Assembly (NCBI GenBank): GCA_047967505.1
Contig: CM106540.1
Reading direction: 5' to 3' (one strand)
Source of the DNA: Dipteris shenzhenensis
Lineage: Eukaryota > Polypodiophyta > Polypodiopsida > Gleicheniales
Length of the DNA stretch: 64,000 nucleotides
The notes under the pieces are model-generated. The model did not search any database, had not been told where the DNA came from, and saw nothing but the letters and a program-made list of their open reading frames with translations. Every line of letters begins with the position of its first letter. Positions within the stretch are counted from its first letter, which is position 1. Positions 44,586-56,500 of the stretch are shown in pieces. The position numbers were made by a program, and so were the translations under genes.

Positions 44586-45090
44586 CTAATCTAGGGTAGT
44601 TGCATCTTTGATGTGAACAAGTACTTGTATGACATCCGATACAACTAGTGCAAGAGCTGAAGCATAAATATCAATTTCCTTTAAAAACTTTCCAAAAGGA
44701 AAAGTATGCAATTCTAGAGCCAACCACTTTCTTCTCATGCATGCCTTTGTGAGTTGAGGGTCACATCTATCCTTGCCATCATTAACATATTTATCGCTCT
44801 TGCTTAGTCCCCAATCAATCATTCCTATGAACACCTTATTAAAGTGAAGCATTATGTTAGAAGGGTGCAAGTCATTATGCAAAAGACCTTCTCTATGCAG
44901 GTTCCCATCAAAGTACCACATCTAAATTTATGGCTTTAGCACGTACATGAGATAAATGGTTTAACTCTTCTCCCACATAGTTTAGGTTCACAGCATTCAA
45001 CCTTGATCAAGTGTCACCATTCCAATATTGGTATACCAATCTTGGAGGATTTATCACACGAGCAATCATGTGAACAAGTCCTCTGTGAGG
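44586..45090 (-). pseudogene. Kinase-like (APH/protein-kinase-fold) fragment
   Basis: The minus strand reads LHREGLLHNDLHPSNIMLHF then VFIGMIDWGLS, that is HxDxxxxN of a catalytic loop followed by a metal-binding Asp (DWG in place of DFG). The upstream frame (45060-44930) carries ARVINPPRLVYQYWNGD and EELNHLSHVRAKAINLDV with a frameshift before the catalytic loop. HNDLHPSN with IDWG is closer to aminoglycoside-phosphotransferase-type or atypical kinases than to typical plant receptor kinases. The C-terminal lobe is short and the N-lobe is not recognised. Confidence 0.6.
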
Positions 45091-45179
45091 TAGTTGTGGC
45101 TCAAGGAAAGAAACAATAAATCCAAGAATATGTTGTCAACATGGTAGAATTGGCACCACATAACTCATAATGCCTCAAT

Positions 45180-45420
45180 CTTAAAAAATATTGTTGTATA
45201 CAAGGGTATCATGAGTATCCTATGTTAGTTCATGATGGGAAAAAAGGGGGAATCTTTTTTCCTCAAGCTTGTTGCCAATGTGGAGCATTAGAACATATTG
45301 TGAGATAATGTCCTAGTCCTCTAAACATATCTTTAGTTGGACCACCACAAGGGTTGGTTGTAAGACAAGAAGAGACTAGGGTGAGAGTAAGTATAAGTGA
45401 GAGAAACCAAGAATAAGAGT
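45180..45420 (+). pseudogene. Retroelement gag zinc-knuckle fragment
   Basis: The plus strand reads FFPQACCQCGALEHIVR, one stop, then CPSP: a CX2CX4HX4C knuckle, the usual end of LTR-retrotransposon gag. Preceded by about 20 codons of open frame and followed by LVGPPQGLVVRQEETRVR. No other domains. Confidence 0.6.
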
Positions 45421-45639
45421 CCACTATGAGGACTGCCAAATGTTGCTTTTTAGCATTATTCTATGATATATTCCAAGATGGTGATGCATATGTTAAGGCT
45501 TGAAGCAATAGCATGGGCTCTTAATCAACGGTTTTATGCACATAATTGAGGACTTTTCTAGCACCCTCAGATAAGATATTAATATCATGGTATGCATGCC
45601 ATAAGATTAGGCATTTTAGATCATGGGAATAGCTAATTC

Positions 45640-46346
45640 GATTCTCATGAACATTCTTCTAGGGGAATTACAAACTGTGCCAAGAGGCTGGAGTGCTCCT
45701 GAGGCTAGATTGCTTAGAGACAATGCTTTATATGACTTGATTCTCATGAGCATTCAACCAGGGGAATTGCAGACCGTGTCAAGAGACTAGAGTGCTTTTG
45801 AGGTTATCTACCTTAGAGACTACATATTATATGAATTGACTCTCGTAAAAATTATGCCAGGGGAATTGCATGCCGTGCCAAGAGGCCGGAGTGCTCTTGA
45901 GGCTAGATTTCTTAGAGACTATGCATTATACGAATTGATTCTCATGAGCATTTTGCCAGGGGATTCGTAAACCATGTCAAGAGACCGGAGTGCTCCTGAG
46001 GCTAGATAGCTTAGAGACTATACATTATATGACTTGACTCTCGTAAACATTATGCTAGGGGAAAGGCAGACCTTGCCAAGAGGCGAGAGTGCTCTTGAGG
46101 CAAATGAGCATTTCACCAGGGGAAACATAGATGATGGCAAGAGATGGGAGTGCTCCTGAGGCTAGATAGCTTATAAACTACACATTATATTACTTGACTC
46201 TTATAAGCATTCTACCATGGCAATCACAGACCGTGTCAAGAGACCGGAGTGCTCTTGAGGCTAGATTTCTTAGAGACTATGCATTATATGACTTGATTCT
46301 CATGTGCATTCCGCCTGTGGAATCGCAGACCATGTCAAGAGACTGG
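45640..46346 (+). repeat. Tandem array of a 99-bp unit (left part)
   Basis: About seven imperfect copies of a 99-bp unit with the landmarks CTCATGAGCATT, CCAGGGGAATTGCAGACC, CAAGAGACCGGAGTGCTC and CTTAGAGACTAYRCATTATA. The unit is 33 codons long and one frame stays mostly open, so it may descend from a coding repeat. The array is interrupted at 46347 and resumes at 47235. Confidence 0.92.
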
Positions 46347-47234
46347 TGCAATGGGAAACGCTCGCGAAACTTGAAAATCCTTGAAAAACACAGCAACACT
46401 CTTCGAAAATACACACAAACTCTCAAAACTCACAAACAAAAGAGACAAAACAAGCGTGCTGGGTACAATCTCCCCCCATAGGAGTGGTGCTCTCCTTCCA
46501 CCTATGTATTTATGTATATTTTTTTCAAAAGCTTTTGAGCAAAAATCATACAAAAGCCTCTGTGCTTTCCTCCATGCACCCTTTTACAAAAAGCCCATCC
46601 ACCTTCTAGAATAGCTGGCTTTTTCTAAAAATAAAGCTTTTTTTAACTTTAGTTTATACACTTAGCCAAGCCACTAATATTCCAAAATTCAAATATGTAC
46701 ATAAGCTTTTGTAATATCAAAAATTAGGCATAAGCCTTATTCATCCCCGCATCACTGGAGTTGTGCCTACGCGCCCAAAATATGGCGAATCATACTTGCC
46801 AAATGCCATCGACCGATCAATTACTCTTCCCCTGGATTCACAAAATCAATAGTAATGAAATATTTCAAGCATAAGATAACCTTGGAATTAATCACCACAA
46901 TCAAGCTTTTAGTATTATAGCAATGCAAAATCAATAAATCACATATGAATGGTGCACACATGTGACACATACCATCTCATGGTGCACCCGATGCTACACA
47001 TGAATAAAATCGTACGGATGGTGCACACATGCTACACATACCGTCATCACGTAAGTGGTGCACACAATGCTACACACTCATACAGCCGCAGTCGTATATC
47101 TAGCCATGTAGGAGCACATGCATCACTATAGAACAACAAGCACACATGCATCAGCTACGCGACAAAAATGCTAGATCTCACTAAACTAAATACTGAAGGA
47201 CTAAATTAATGGGATAATTCCAATTCTCGTAATA
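46347..47234. mobile_element. 888-bp insertion in the 99-bp array (solo-LTR-like)
   Basis: The insertion splits a repeat unit and is flanked by a 5-bp duplication, ACTGG (46342-46346 and 47235-47239). It starts TGCAATGGGAAACG and ends TTCTCGTAATA. A 5-bp duplication and a TG start suit a solo LTR, but the other end is TA rather than CA. No coding domain. It contains a poly-T rich patch (46620-46650) and four tandem-like copies of GGTGCACACATGCTACACAT (46951-47075). Confidence 0.7.
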
Positions 47235-47475
47235 ACTGGAGTGCTCCTGAGGCTATATAGCTTAGAGACTACACATTATATGACTTAACTCTCATAAGCA
47301 TTTTGCCAAGGGAATCACAGACCATGTTAAGAGATTGAAGAGCTCCTGAGACTAGATTTCTTAAAGACTACAAATTAAATGACATAATTCTCATGATCAT
47401 TCTACCAAGGGAATCACAAATGGTATCGAGACCGGAGTGCTCCTGAGACTAGATCGCTTAGTGACCACATTACAT
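47235..47475 (+). repeat. Tandem array of the 99-bp unit (right part)
   Basis: About two and a half further copies of the unit seen at 45640-46346, continuing the unit cut by the 888-bp insertion. Confidence 0.88.
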
Positions 47476-49320
47476 ATGAATTAAATAACTACATTAAAGA
47501 CTAGTTTGAAGTATGTGTCATCAAAGGCATTTTGTCCAATGCCATTTTTTTGTTTAGTTTGAAGTAGAATTTTTTTACAAGTCTAGTGGTTGTCTCACTG
47601 GTTAAGATGTATTTCCCAATATGATAACATATCTCTTTCTTAGTAAATGATTATAATTCCAATTCATTAATGCTCATGTCATCTCATGGTGGCTATCTAT
47701 TATAATCAATTAATTTTCGATGAATATGACACAAACCGTATTGAAAAAACCAAGAAAAGAAATTTAACAACAAAGACTACATCTACCTATGTGTGTGTGT
47801 GTGTGTGTTTAAAGCTATAGGAAAACCTCTAGAGAATTATACCTCTTCAACTATGAATATATAAAGGATATAGAACTCCATAGTAAAATAGCCTACCAAC
47901 TCGAGAGACCCCAAAATCAGAGAGTAATCTTAAACTATATCTCAGTATTACTATCTATATCTACCAGCCTAATTAAAAGAAATCTAACCCAAATCTACAA
48001 AACTATATATATATATATATATATTGTGTGTGTCTATATGTAAAACTATAGGAAAATCTCTAGAGAATACCTTAGAAACACTCCAATTAAGAAAGAAATT
48101 AGAAGACTGCTGAACCTGAAAAGAAAAGATAAAAAACTTTATGAATCTATATAAATATAAATATAAATAAATAAAAATATATATAAATACACACACACAC
48201 ATATAGAGAGAGAGAGAACAAAAATTTTTTACAAAAAGGAAACCAATTTAACCAGACTAGAATTAGGGGAAGAAATTTACTAGATTATATTCTACACTAG
48301 CAATCTATAATATAATAACTAAAAACCTACATAAAGAAAAGTATATACATCAAGAATATATAGATTTACACTTAAAGATATATAATTAATTATACATTCT
48401 TAAATATTAACCGCTAAACCCAAACAAAGCTATAAAGTGAATAAAGCAGACCACATCTCTTACGCCCACTTTTTACAAGTATTTTATCCAAAACATTGGA
48501 GTCCTATCTTTCTAATTATACCATACAAATCCACTTAAAACATTATCTTTAAGATGCACCCCTTTCACTAGTTATAAAAAATATATAAATACAAATCCAT
48601 ACATATTCATATATAGAACTATATATATATTTATATATATAACCCACTATATCTAAGTATAAACATATAAAAAATTTCCAAGATAGATCTAAAACCTTGC
48701 ACTAATGAACAGATACGATGCAAGAATGACGAAATGAACAAATGAAGAAAAGGCATACCTTACTAAAAGTTGATGAGAGAATAGAGGTCCTAGGAGAAGA
48801 GCATTAAAAAGAGAGTGATCCACGTGCTCCACTAGCACAAGCCGAGGTAACTGAATAGTACAGCGAGCTGTTAGAGCATGAGATAACTACAGAAGCACTC
48901 AAGGGGGTCCTGCAAGCTCAATGGTATCAGCATGATGGGAGCAATAATAATAAAATATGAATAAAAGTAAGTAATAAAATTATTTTAGAAAATATTACTA
49001 TACTTAATTTATTCACTAAAAAATAATACATATATTATTTAAAATAAAAGTTAAAATTATTTTAAAAAATCAAGAATCAATAAAAAATTTGCAAACAGTG
49101 AAGAATATTAGAGAATCATAAACTAAGGAAATTTATGTACAAAATCATAAACTATGTATTTGTAAGCTTACTGTTCAAAAATATGGATTAGTCTGCTTTT
49201 AGCATATGTGCTTATTTTTTATGAGTATGATAATTTGCAAAATACTTTTAGATGAGGAGATTGTCATTGAATAGGATGATGTAGCTTCAATCAGAGGTGT
49301 ACTTCATGCAACTACATTGT
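47476..49320. other. AT-rich region with microsatellites, no gene
   Basis: Contains (TG)n at 47793-47810, (TA)n at 48004-48024, (CA)n at 48188-48201 followed by (GA)n, and TATA-rich runs at 48620-48645. A 30-bp-class direct repeat surrounds AAACTATAGGAAAATCTCTAG (47811, 48041). Frames are short. Confidence 0.6.
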
Positions 49321-49339
49321 GGTGAGCGTTGACCATCCA

Positions 49340-49900
49340 AGAAACGAGATGATTCTCTCCCACTATCTTCACATGGTATCAGAGCCTGGTTCGTGGTAAG
49401 GAGCTCAAGAAAGCAAACCAATTTCATGGTGTCCTGGTAAGAGGACCAGTGTTGCTTTCCTTTTTTGAGTTTGGGAGCAAATCTCTACGGGTAGCACAGT
49501 TGGAAAGTGCAAGAGTGCATTGTCTCAGATTGAGATGCCCTTCGTGGTGTGGCAAGAGGGCAATATATGCTGCTGTGACTTTATTTTTTTGATTCGAGAC
49601 CATTTCGGGGCCCGTTTGTGCAAAGAGAAAATATGAGCATCAATGACTACCACATGAAGGTGAAGAAAATTGCAGATGCACTTGCTTCCATTGGGTCGCC
49701 AGTGGAAGATGATGATCTAGTTTCTGTGACCTTGAATGGTCTAGGAAAGGATTATGCACAGTTCTGGACATCCATTGCCATCCGTGAAAAATTTCTAATT
49801 TTGAGGAGTTGTTTGCTCTTCTAATTTCTGAAGAACAGAGAAATGGTTCAAAGCACGGGGTATTGCATCATGGGAGTCCCAATTTGTAAGTATTGATCTC
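49340..49900 (+). pseudogene. 5' fragment of a copia element (LTR end, primer site, gag)
   Basis: An LTR end (CTCCCACTATCTTCACA) is followed at 49374 by TGGTATCAGAGC. The leader to about 49590 matches the leader of the minus-strand copia element at 20825-20630. Gag follows (MSINDYHMKVKKIADALASI, SVTLNGLGKDY), of UBN2 type, ending in a stop at 49822. The rest of the element is not here. Same copia family as 13342-21176. Confidence 0.88.
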
Positions 49901-50179
49901 AAATTATATTGTGTTTATGTGGTTTATTTTAGGAGGTTGTTCCTTTGTTCTAACCCCTCTATAAGTTGTGTCATCTTATAGCTTGATATCGTGGGTAGAT
50001 ACCCTACTACTTCTGAGATAGCCTATCATCATTGACATGGCAGGCGATCTACTTGGAGGCACCTTTATGATGAGGGGTTAATTATAGTCGGGCTACTGTA
50101 ATGCCTGCAGGTATTTAAAAGTGCTTATAAAATTTCAATGTTGCAAATTTGTCTAGATTTTTCATACATTGATACATGT

Positions 50180-50297
50180 TGTCCCTCGCTACGGGTATTG
50201 AAAAGGAAAAAGGCGAGGGTATTGAGGAGGAAGAAGGCTCCGAGGGTGGCGGGAGTGGCGATGAGAGCAATAAGGAGGATGCCTCTGATTAGTCATA
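50180..50297 (+). pseudogene. Acidic C-terminal coding scrap
   Basis: A frame reading EKEKGEGIEEEEGSEGGG then SGDESNKEDASD and a stop, followed by TA-rich 3' sequence. Compositionally like the acidic last exon of the CACTA TNPA-like gene (62801-62950) but without alignable sequence. Origin unknown. Confidence 0.3.
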
Positions 50298-50973
50298 GAA
50301 CTAGTGCTAGCTAGCTAGTATTCTTTTTTGTACTTGAAGCCACATGTGGCTTGGCTTCGTGCTATATGTATATACAAATACTTTTTGGGCCATAAATTAA
50401 TATACACTTCTGTTATTTTTTTGGCATTCAATTTCCTTGTGCAAAGTTTTATCCATGAATGCTTTGTGATGTAAAATGTTTTGGAGTTGTAATAAGTTTA
50501 TTTAGAATTGTAATCGTCAGCTTATATATGACTTCAAATTCCAGTACTTCATCCCTTAACTCATTTAATAATATATAACAAATTACCATTTTCAAAAAAT
50601 GCATATGATGACACACTTATGGCCCCTTTTCCTCGTTATGTGTGAATCAAGTCACAGCTAAGGAGGCATGTGATGGAGAATGTGAATCAAGTCACAGATA
50701 AGGAGGACAATTTGGTTACAAATTTTTGGCATATTATTGATGTATTCCAAAAGGAATTTGGTGAGATTGTGGGAGAGCATATAGTGTGATCCTGGAGTGG
50801 ACTTTTAGGTTGTAGGAAGCTCTAGCATCTATGGGATGTAGGGTTTCCAAGGGGCAATATGTGGGGTAGCAAGAGCATTCTTAGAGAAGGAACTATGGGA
50901 GTCTCTATGTTTAATAGAAAAGGAAAAAGCTAGGCCCGGACTTAGATGGGTTGATGGTTGAGTTTTATGTGGC

Positions 50974-51195
50974 TTGCTAGGAGCTTCTAAAATTGGACCA
51001 ATCGGATATCATCCAATGAAAAATGCTTTAATCACAATGGCTTTTTCTTATAAGGATGTTGATGTAGTTAATGCAAGTCTAATGAAAATGTTCTCGAAAT
51101 GCCAAAACAAGCTTCATGCTGGGTTAGAAGGATATTTTATTACATCCCCTCGGAGGATACATAGGCTCCTAAGTCTAAAGATCGCTTGGGTCTAG
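50974..51195 (+). pseudogene. Unrecognised coding-like fragment
   Basis: A 73-codon frame with ASKIGPIGYHPMKNALITMA and CQNKLHAGLEGYF. The preceding ~150 bp, in other frames, also look coding-like (FLEKELWESLCLIEKEKARP). No family recognised. A 25-bp tandem duplication (GTGAATCAAGTCACAG...) lies upstream at 50641 and 50680. Confidence 0.3.
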
Positions 51196-51539
51196 TGTAT
51201 GTTGGTTTATATAGTACACCTCCCTTGTCAAAATGGTTCCCTAAGCTATTTAAATGTGATACTCCATGGGTGTAAGTCATTAAATGATTCAAAGGGAAAA
51301 GCAAGAGGTCATACAGCTGGGGGCCTAGTGACATCTTTCCTACTATGATAAAGTAAAGAACTAAAAAATTGAAGTGTACCTATAGATAATGACAAGTAAT
51401 ATTTATTTAAAATATTGAATCGATTCACAAGCTCCTCATTAAGTACTTAAACTTGTTGGTTCTTTAGCTTAGTGATATTAACTTTTATACTTATATTCTT
51501 TAGAATCTTGCAAGTATTAAAAACGTTTGAAAGGGTGAT

Positions 51540-51745
51540 CCATGTCCTACAAGGGATTTAAAATTGCATATATGAGTTTGGGGTCCCTTATGGGATAAGC
51601 ATGGGATTTGAAGTCCCTCATAGATTTAGGGGGTCCCTTATCAGATTTGATCCATGTCCCACAAGGGATTTGAAGTTCCATGGAGGAGTTTAGGGGTCCC
51701 TTATGGGATTTGATCATATCCCATAAGGGATTTGTAAAGTCCACT
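51540..51745. repeat. Cluster of direct and inverted TCCCTTATGGGAT repeats
   Basis: GGGTCCCTTATGGGAT and its complement occur about six times with the spacer TTTGAAGTYCC. TCCCATAAGGGAT is nearly self-complementary, so the cluster can fold into several hairpins. Confidence 0.8.
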
Positions 51746-51888
51746 GTGGAAAGTAGCAGGTATTCAGGTGGTTTTCAACTTGATAAGAAATAATATTTTT
51801 AAAGAATTTATTTGGGATTTATGGATCAAATACGATTTGAAAGAGTTTTTGAAAAAAGACGTTAAAAACAAAAAACTGCACGAAGGAG

Positions 51889-52389
51889 ATGTGCACCTAT
51901 TTTGGCAAAGGAGAGATGCGTGTACTTGGGTACACAAATTCAGACTTTGCAAGGCATGTGGATATAGGAGATCCACTTCTGGATATGTGTTCACCTTTGC
52001 AGGTGGTGCAGTGTTGTGGATGTCTCGTGCACAGAAGTGTATTGCTTTGTCTACCACGGAGACCCAATATGTTGCAGCCCTACATTCCATAGTGATTCCA
52101 TGAGTGCTATTAAGCTAGCACAGAATCCAGTCTTTCATGCGAAGACCAAACACATTGAGGTTAAGTACCATTTCATCAAAGAGGTACTTAAGGATAGCAC
52201 ATGAAGCTTGTCAAGGTTCATACAGATGATAATGTTGCAAATATGCTAACAAAGAGTCTACCTAGGTAGCGGTTTGAGCATTGCCGTGTATTGATGGGCA
52301 TCAAATAGTATGCCCACTGGTTGTCCTACCTTAAAGAAACATTGGCCTTTAAGTGGGAGGTTGTTGGGGTAAAGGCCAATGTTCTAGAC

Positions 52390-52400
<11 letters not shown>
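51889..52400 (+). pseudogene. 3' fragment of a copia element (RNase H end, polypurine tract, LTR start)
   Basis: RRSTSGYVFTFAGGAVLWMS, ALSTTETQYVA, NPVFHAKTKHIEVKYHFIKE and NVANMLTKSL are RNase H and C-terminal copia blocks; frameshifts separate them. A polypurine tract AGTGGGAGG at about 52353-52361 is followed by TGTTGGGGTAAAGGCC, the likely start of the 3' LTR at about 52364, which soon enters a GA/GGGA run. The family differs from both full copia elements above. Confidence 0.85.
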
Positions 52401-52429
<29 letters not shown>

Positions 52430-52453
52430 AGGGAGGGAGGGAGGGGGGGGAGG
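52389..52453. repeat. (GA)n followed by (GGGA)n and a G run
   Basis: About 16 GA dinucleotides, then five to six GGGA units and GGGGGGGG. The (GGGA)n part meets the four-G-tract rule for a G-quadruplex on the plus strand. Confidence 0.95.
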
Positions 52454-52984
52454 AAAAGACAGGATGCAAATAGCAAGAGAAAGAGAGAGAAGAAGGAAGA
52501 GAGAGAGAGAAAGGGGAAGAAAAATATGGGATGCAAATAACAAACCCCAATCATAAAAATCCAAATGCTAATTTTGAATAAGCACAAATCTGATTTTCAT
52601 TTGCCAAGTGTGAAAACCTTGGCCATTGAGCTTGTCTATCTTAAAGGTGGCCATGAGAGGGTCTTACCTTAATGTTTAGGCAGTGTCTGCTCTCTTACAA
52701 ATGGCTTATAAGTCTCAACCATACAAGTTTGATGATTCACCAACATGAGACCAGAGGCAAGGTTGCCTATGAAGAGTCCCTCAGGGAGCCAGCTGTTCCA
52801 AAGCAAAAACATTTCTCATCATTAAGGAAGAATTCCACAGGGAGCTGCCAAGGAAGCTCTTTGATCTCCGAAGAACGAGCTTAAAGGAGCTTGCCAGGCG
52901 AGAACAGCTTTAAGATCAGTGGTAGTTTGTCGCAAACATAAAAGATTTGTCGCTGCAGCTAGAATAAACTAGATCAATAAGACC

Positions 52985-53040
52985 TAGTAAAACCTTCTCC
53001 CGCACATAGTGATAATGCACCTCAATGTGCTTTGTTCAAG
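52985..53040 (-). pseudogene. Copia RNase H scrap
   Basis: Nearly identical to 13838-13895 of the minus-strand copia element (shared CACATAGTGATAATGCACCT and CAATGTGCTTTGTTC). Only about 55 bp; lies just left of CACTA copy B. Confidence 0.8.
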
Positions 53041-53270
53041 CTTGGAGATGACTTATTGACAAAAATTATTGGTTAATAATGCCTAGCTCTTGTTCATCTT
53101 CCAATGCTTCATATGTGAAAGCAAAGAAGAAGAAACAAGCACCTAGATATGTCAATAGGAAGGCAACAAAACTTCACTACTACACACGCATCCTATTGCG
53201 ACGTTTACGTACCGACAATTAGCGCCCGCTTAGCGTTAATCGTCGGTATAAAAATCGGGTTTCGTAAATC

Positions 53271-53363
53271 GTCGCTATATAGCGACTTTTGCCAAAAGTC
53301 GCTATATAGCGACGTTATTAAAAGTCACTATATAGTGACTTTTAAAAGTCACTATATAGCGAC
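53271..53363. repeat. Left subterminal palindrome array of CACTA copy B
   Basis: Four copies of the 16-bp palindrome GTCGCTATATAGCGAC or its variant GTCACTATATAGTGAC (53271-53286, 53298-53313, 53324-53339, 53348-53363). Classical En/Spm ends carry multiple short TNPA-binding repeats; this array takes that position. Each copy is itself an inverted repeat, unlike the 12-bp En/Spm motif. Confidence 0.85.
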
Positions 53364-53561
53364 ACTGAGACAAAATATTATAGCGACGTTTTTATAGAGA
53401 GGTTTTTTTTTTTTTTTAGGCCTTAAAAATTAGTTTTTTCCAATGACAAAATTTTTTAAATTTTCATACATGTTTGAGCTCATAGAGAATAAAAAAATGA
53501 GAGCATGTACATCAAGCCTTTGAAGCTCATATATTCATGTCCAAGTTTGAGATGAGAAAAA

Positions 53562-56500
53562 TCAAATAAGAGCATTTACATCAACTGTTTCATCTTGAGC
53601 CAAGTCTAAGGCGCCAAGCAAGTCTATCTCCAACTCTATACCGAGTTGATCTCCTATATCATCATCGTACTCTAGTATCGTACGTTCACCTAAAAGTATT
53701 TGATCATCTTCTTCAATAAAGCTTAAGTGTGGTGATTGATCTTGATGATTGTTGTCTTCCTCGTCAATATCGTGATCTCCATCCTCCTCCCATGCGATGT
53801 CATTATGCGCATCTTCCTCTTGCCTCATATGGTGATCTACATCTTCTCCACTAGATTCATCAATTGGATCCGGCATTGGTAGTGGCATCTCCATATCCAC
53901 ATCTCGATCTTCAAAAATTTGCTTACTTCGTGGTGCAGCTTGGATCATGTACCACCATCTTGGATCAGAACGATCCGGATGAAAAACCACCTATATTGAA
54001 GATGGGTGCCAAATGTCGTCAATTATATTGGTAGAATCTATTGCAAAGAGACCGCTACTATCTTTTCTCACTGTCGCATGGGGACCGTTATAAGTAGTTC
54101 TAAACCATTTTACATCAAGAATGAAAATAGTAAATCGTCTGAAATCAATTTCATAGATGTCGCGTATGGTTCCACAATAATCCAACTGTGAGGAGAGAAG
54201 ATTGGTATCCGAAGCACTTGCTCGGCTATCTTGTGTGAAGTTAGCCATGACTCCACAATCATACGTGACTCTCTTTGAATCGATGCGTTCCACGTGAAAA
54301 TGTCGTCCATATGACCATAATGCACTGTACTTTTTGTACTGTAAAAGAGCATCATTAAAACAATGAAGATGCACCTATTTTATAGCATATATTGCCACAA
54401 ATAATTACTTAATTACGTCAAGAGATAAGAAACTTACATGCACCATACATCCAGATGATAACTCCCGCTCGCGCTCGTTTATTGTCTCTCCATCACATTC
54501 GGCTTTACGTACAGCCAGTTGTAGCCAATCAAGTGACATGTGAGTAGGGAGAAGAGCCAGATCTCGTGGATATGGTTGTGATCGCCTGTATATTACTCTG
54601 AATCTCGTCCTTGCATTTATTCTTTCTGCTTTGGCCACTTCATATCTCTCAATCCACTTTTGCATCTCAGGGCTATTGAGGATACAAAACTTATTGAATT
54701 TCTCCATTTGCTCTTCGCTCATCTTTCTTTCAATCCCTTTTCCTTGGGGGACCTCGCCAATGATGCGATCATCATCCTTGTTGTGCCAAGCTTGCGGCAT
54801 ATCAGGATCCGTGGATGCAAGAAACTCTATGATATATACTAATGACTCTTGCACAAGCCATCCCTCTGCCATGCTTGCTTCTGGTCTTGCTCTTTGTCTT
54901 ACAAACCCCTTTAAAGTTTTCATAAACCGCTCGAGAAAAACATCCATCGATTATGAACGGTACCTGCTATAGCCACCTCATCAACTATGTGCACAAGCAA
55001 GTGGACTTGAGTTGTCATAATGCTTGAGGGAAAGTGCTTCTCAAGCAAGCATACGGCTTCGATGGATTCCACCCTAGCCTTCTCGATGCTCGATATAGAG
55101 ATCTCTTTTTGAGATATCCACCTATTTCACATGTCCATGCATATGTAAGATATTTGAGATATCCACCTATTTCACATGTCCATGAAGAAAATACATAATG
55201 CGAATTGATAGTAAGCATACCTCACAATACCACAGATCTTGAATATAGCATTTCTAACATCTTCTTGTAAGCACCCTTTTATTGTAATTGGAAGGATGAA
55301 CTATCAAAGAAACAATGAAATCATGTCAACAATATAACATAATAATAATTACGCTAATGCATCACTATTATCGGTACACTAATTCTACTTAGAATACCTG
55401 TAAGACCTTGTGCCAATCATGGGACTTGAGGCCACTAAGCTTATTGTCCTTTGAAAATGCTCCTTTCAAGCAACGCATGTACCCTATCGGTGTTTGAAAA
55501 GAGGCAATGTCTGCCTTGATCGCTGCCTCCTCCCTCGTAGAGAGGATCCACGTTGCTTTCGGGAGGACAACTTTTCCTGAAGCATGCACTTGGGGCCACA
55601 AACGAGACATCCTATTCATAGCATGCAAGTCTTCTCGCACTCCTCTCGAGTCCTTGGAACCAACCAAGTGTGCCCAAATGGTAGTCCCCACATTCTTGAA
55701 GATATGCATGGGATCCAAGAGATGATTGATTTGTAACTGACCCCAATAAGGAAGCTCGTGAAAGATCGATAGCCTCTTCATACCAGGAGGAGGTTCCTCT
55801 CCATTCTCCCTCCAAGCTTGAATCCAATCACTTGCTTTCAAATATGATGGTGGTGGATCAAGCTGACCTCCACGTGCGAGATGGTCGAGCGGAAGGTATC
55901 GACGAGCATGACCTTCATAAACATTTTTCCTCATATGTTTGGAGTAGCGTGCAAGCGATTTCAGAGCGGGTCCACAAATAGGACAAGCATGGTACCCACT
56001 TGTAACAAGTCCTACACGCGTGCATGAATATGTTAGTACAAGACATGCGTGCAAAAGAGAGTAAAAAAAGCATAATCCCTCATTGTACATGTAAAGACAT
56101 AACCACGTACCTGCGCACTCTCCATATCCTGGGTAGTCATGCATGGTCCACATCAAGATACCCCTGACCAAAATATCATTGGTATGCCTAGGAGCTCTGG
56201 AAATATCAAAGACTTGCACTCCTCTCCATAATATCTGTAACTCCTCTATCAAAGGTGCCATGTACACGTCCATGTTTTTTGCCTTGTACTTTCCTGGCAC
56301 AAGTAGTGTAAGCATGAGGTGTCCCTTTTTTATTGTTAGCCATGGTGGGATATTGTAATTCACCACGACTATGGGCCATGTTGACCAAGATGTCGAGCGT
56401 AACCCGAAAGGATTCACGCCGTCCATGGCTAGCCCAAGATGTAAGTTGCGTGGCTCTCTCGCAAAGTCCGGCCACTGATTATCTATGTGCTTCCAAGCTG

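Noticed and set aside
41470-49300. tRNA, rRNA or organellar insertions
   Set aside because: No cloverleaf, rRNA or plastid-like sequence was recognised by eye; a tRNAscan or organelle BLAST would be needed to exclude them.
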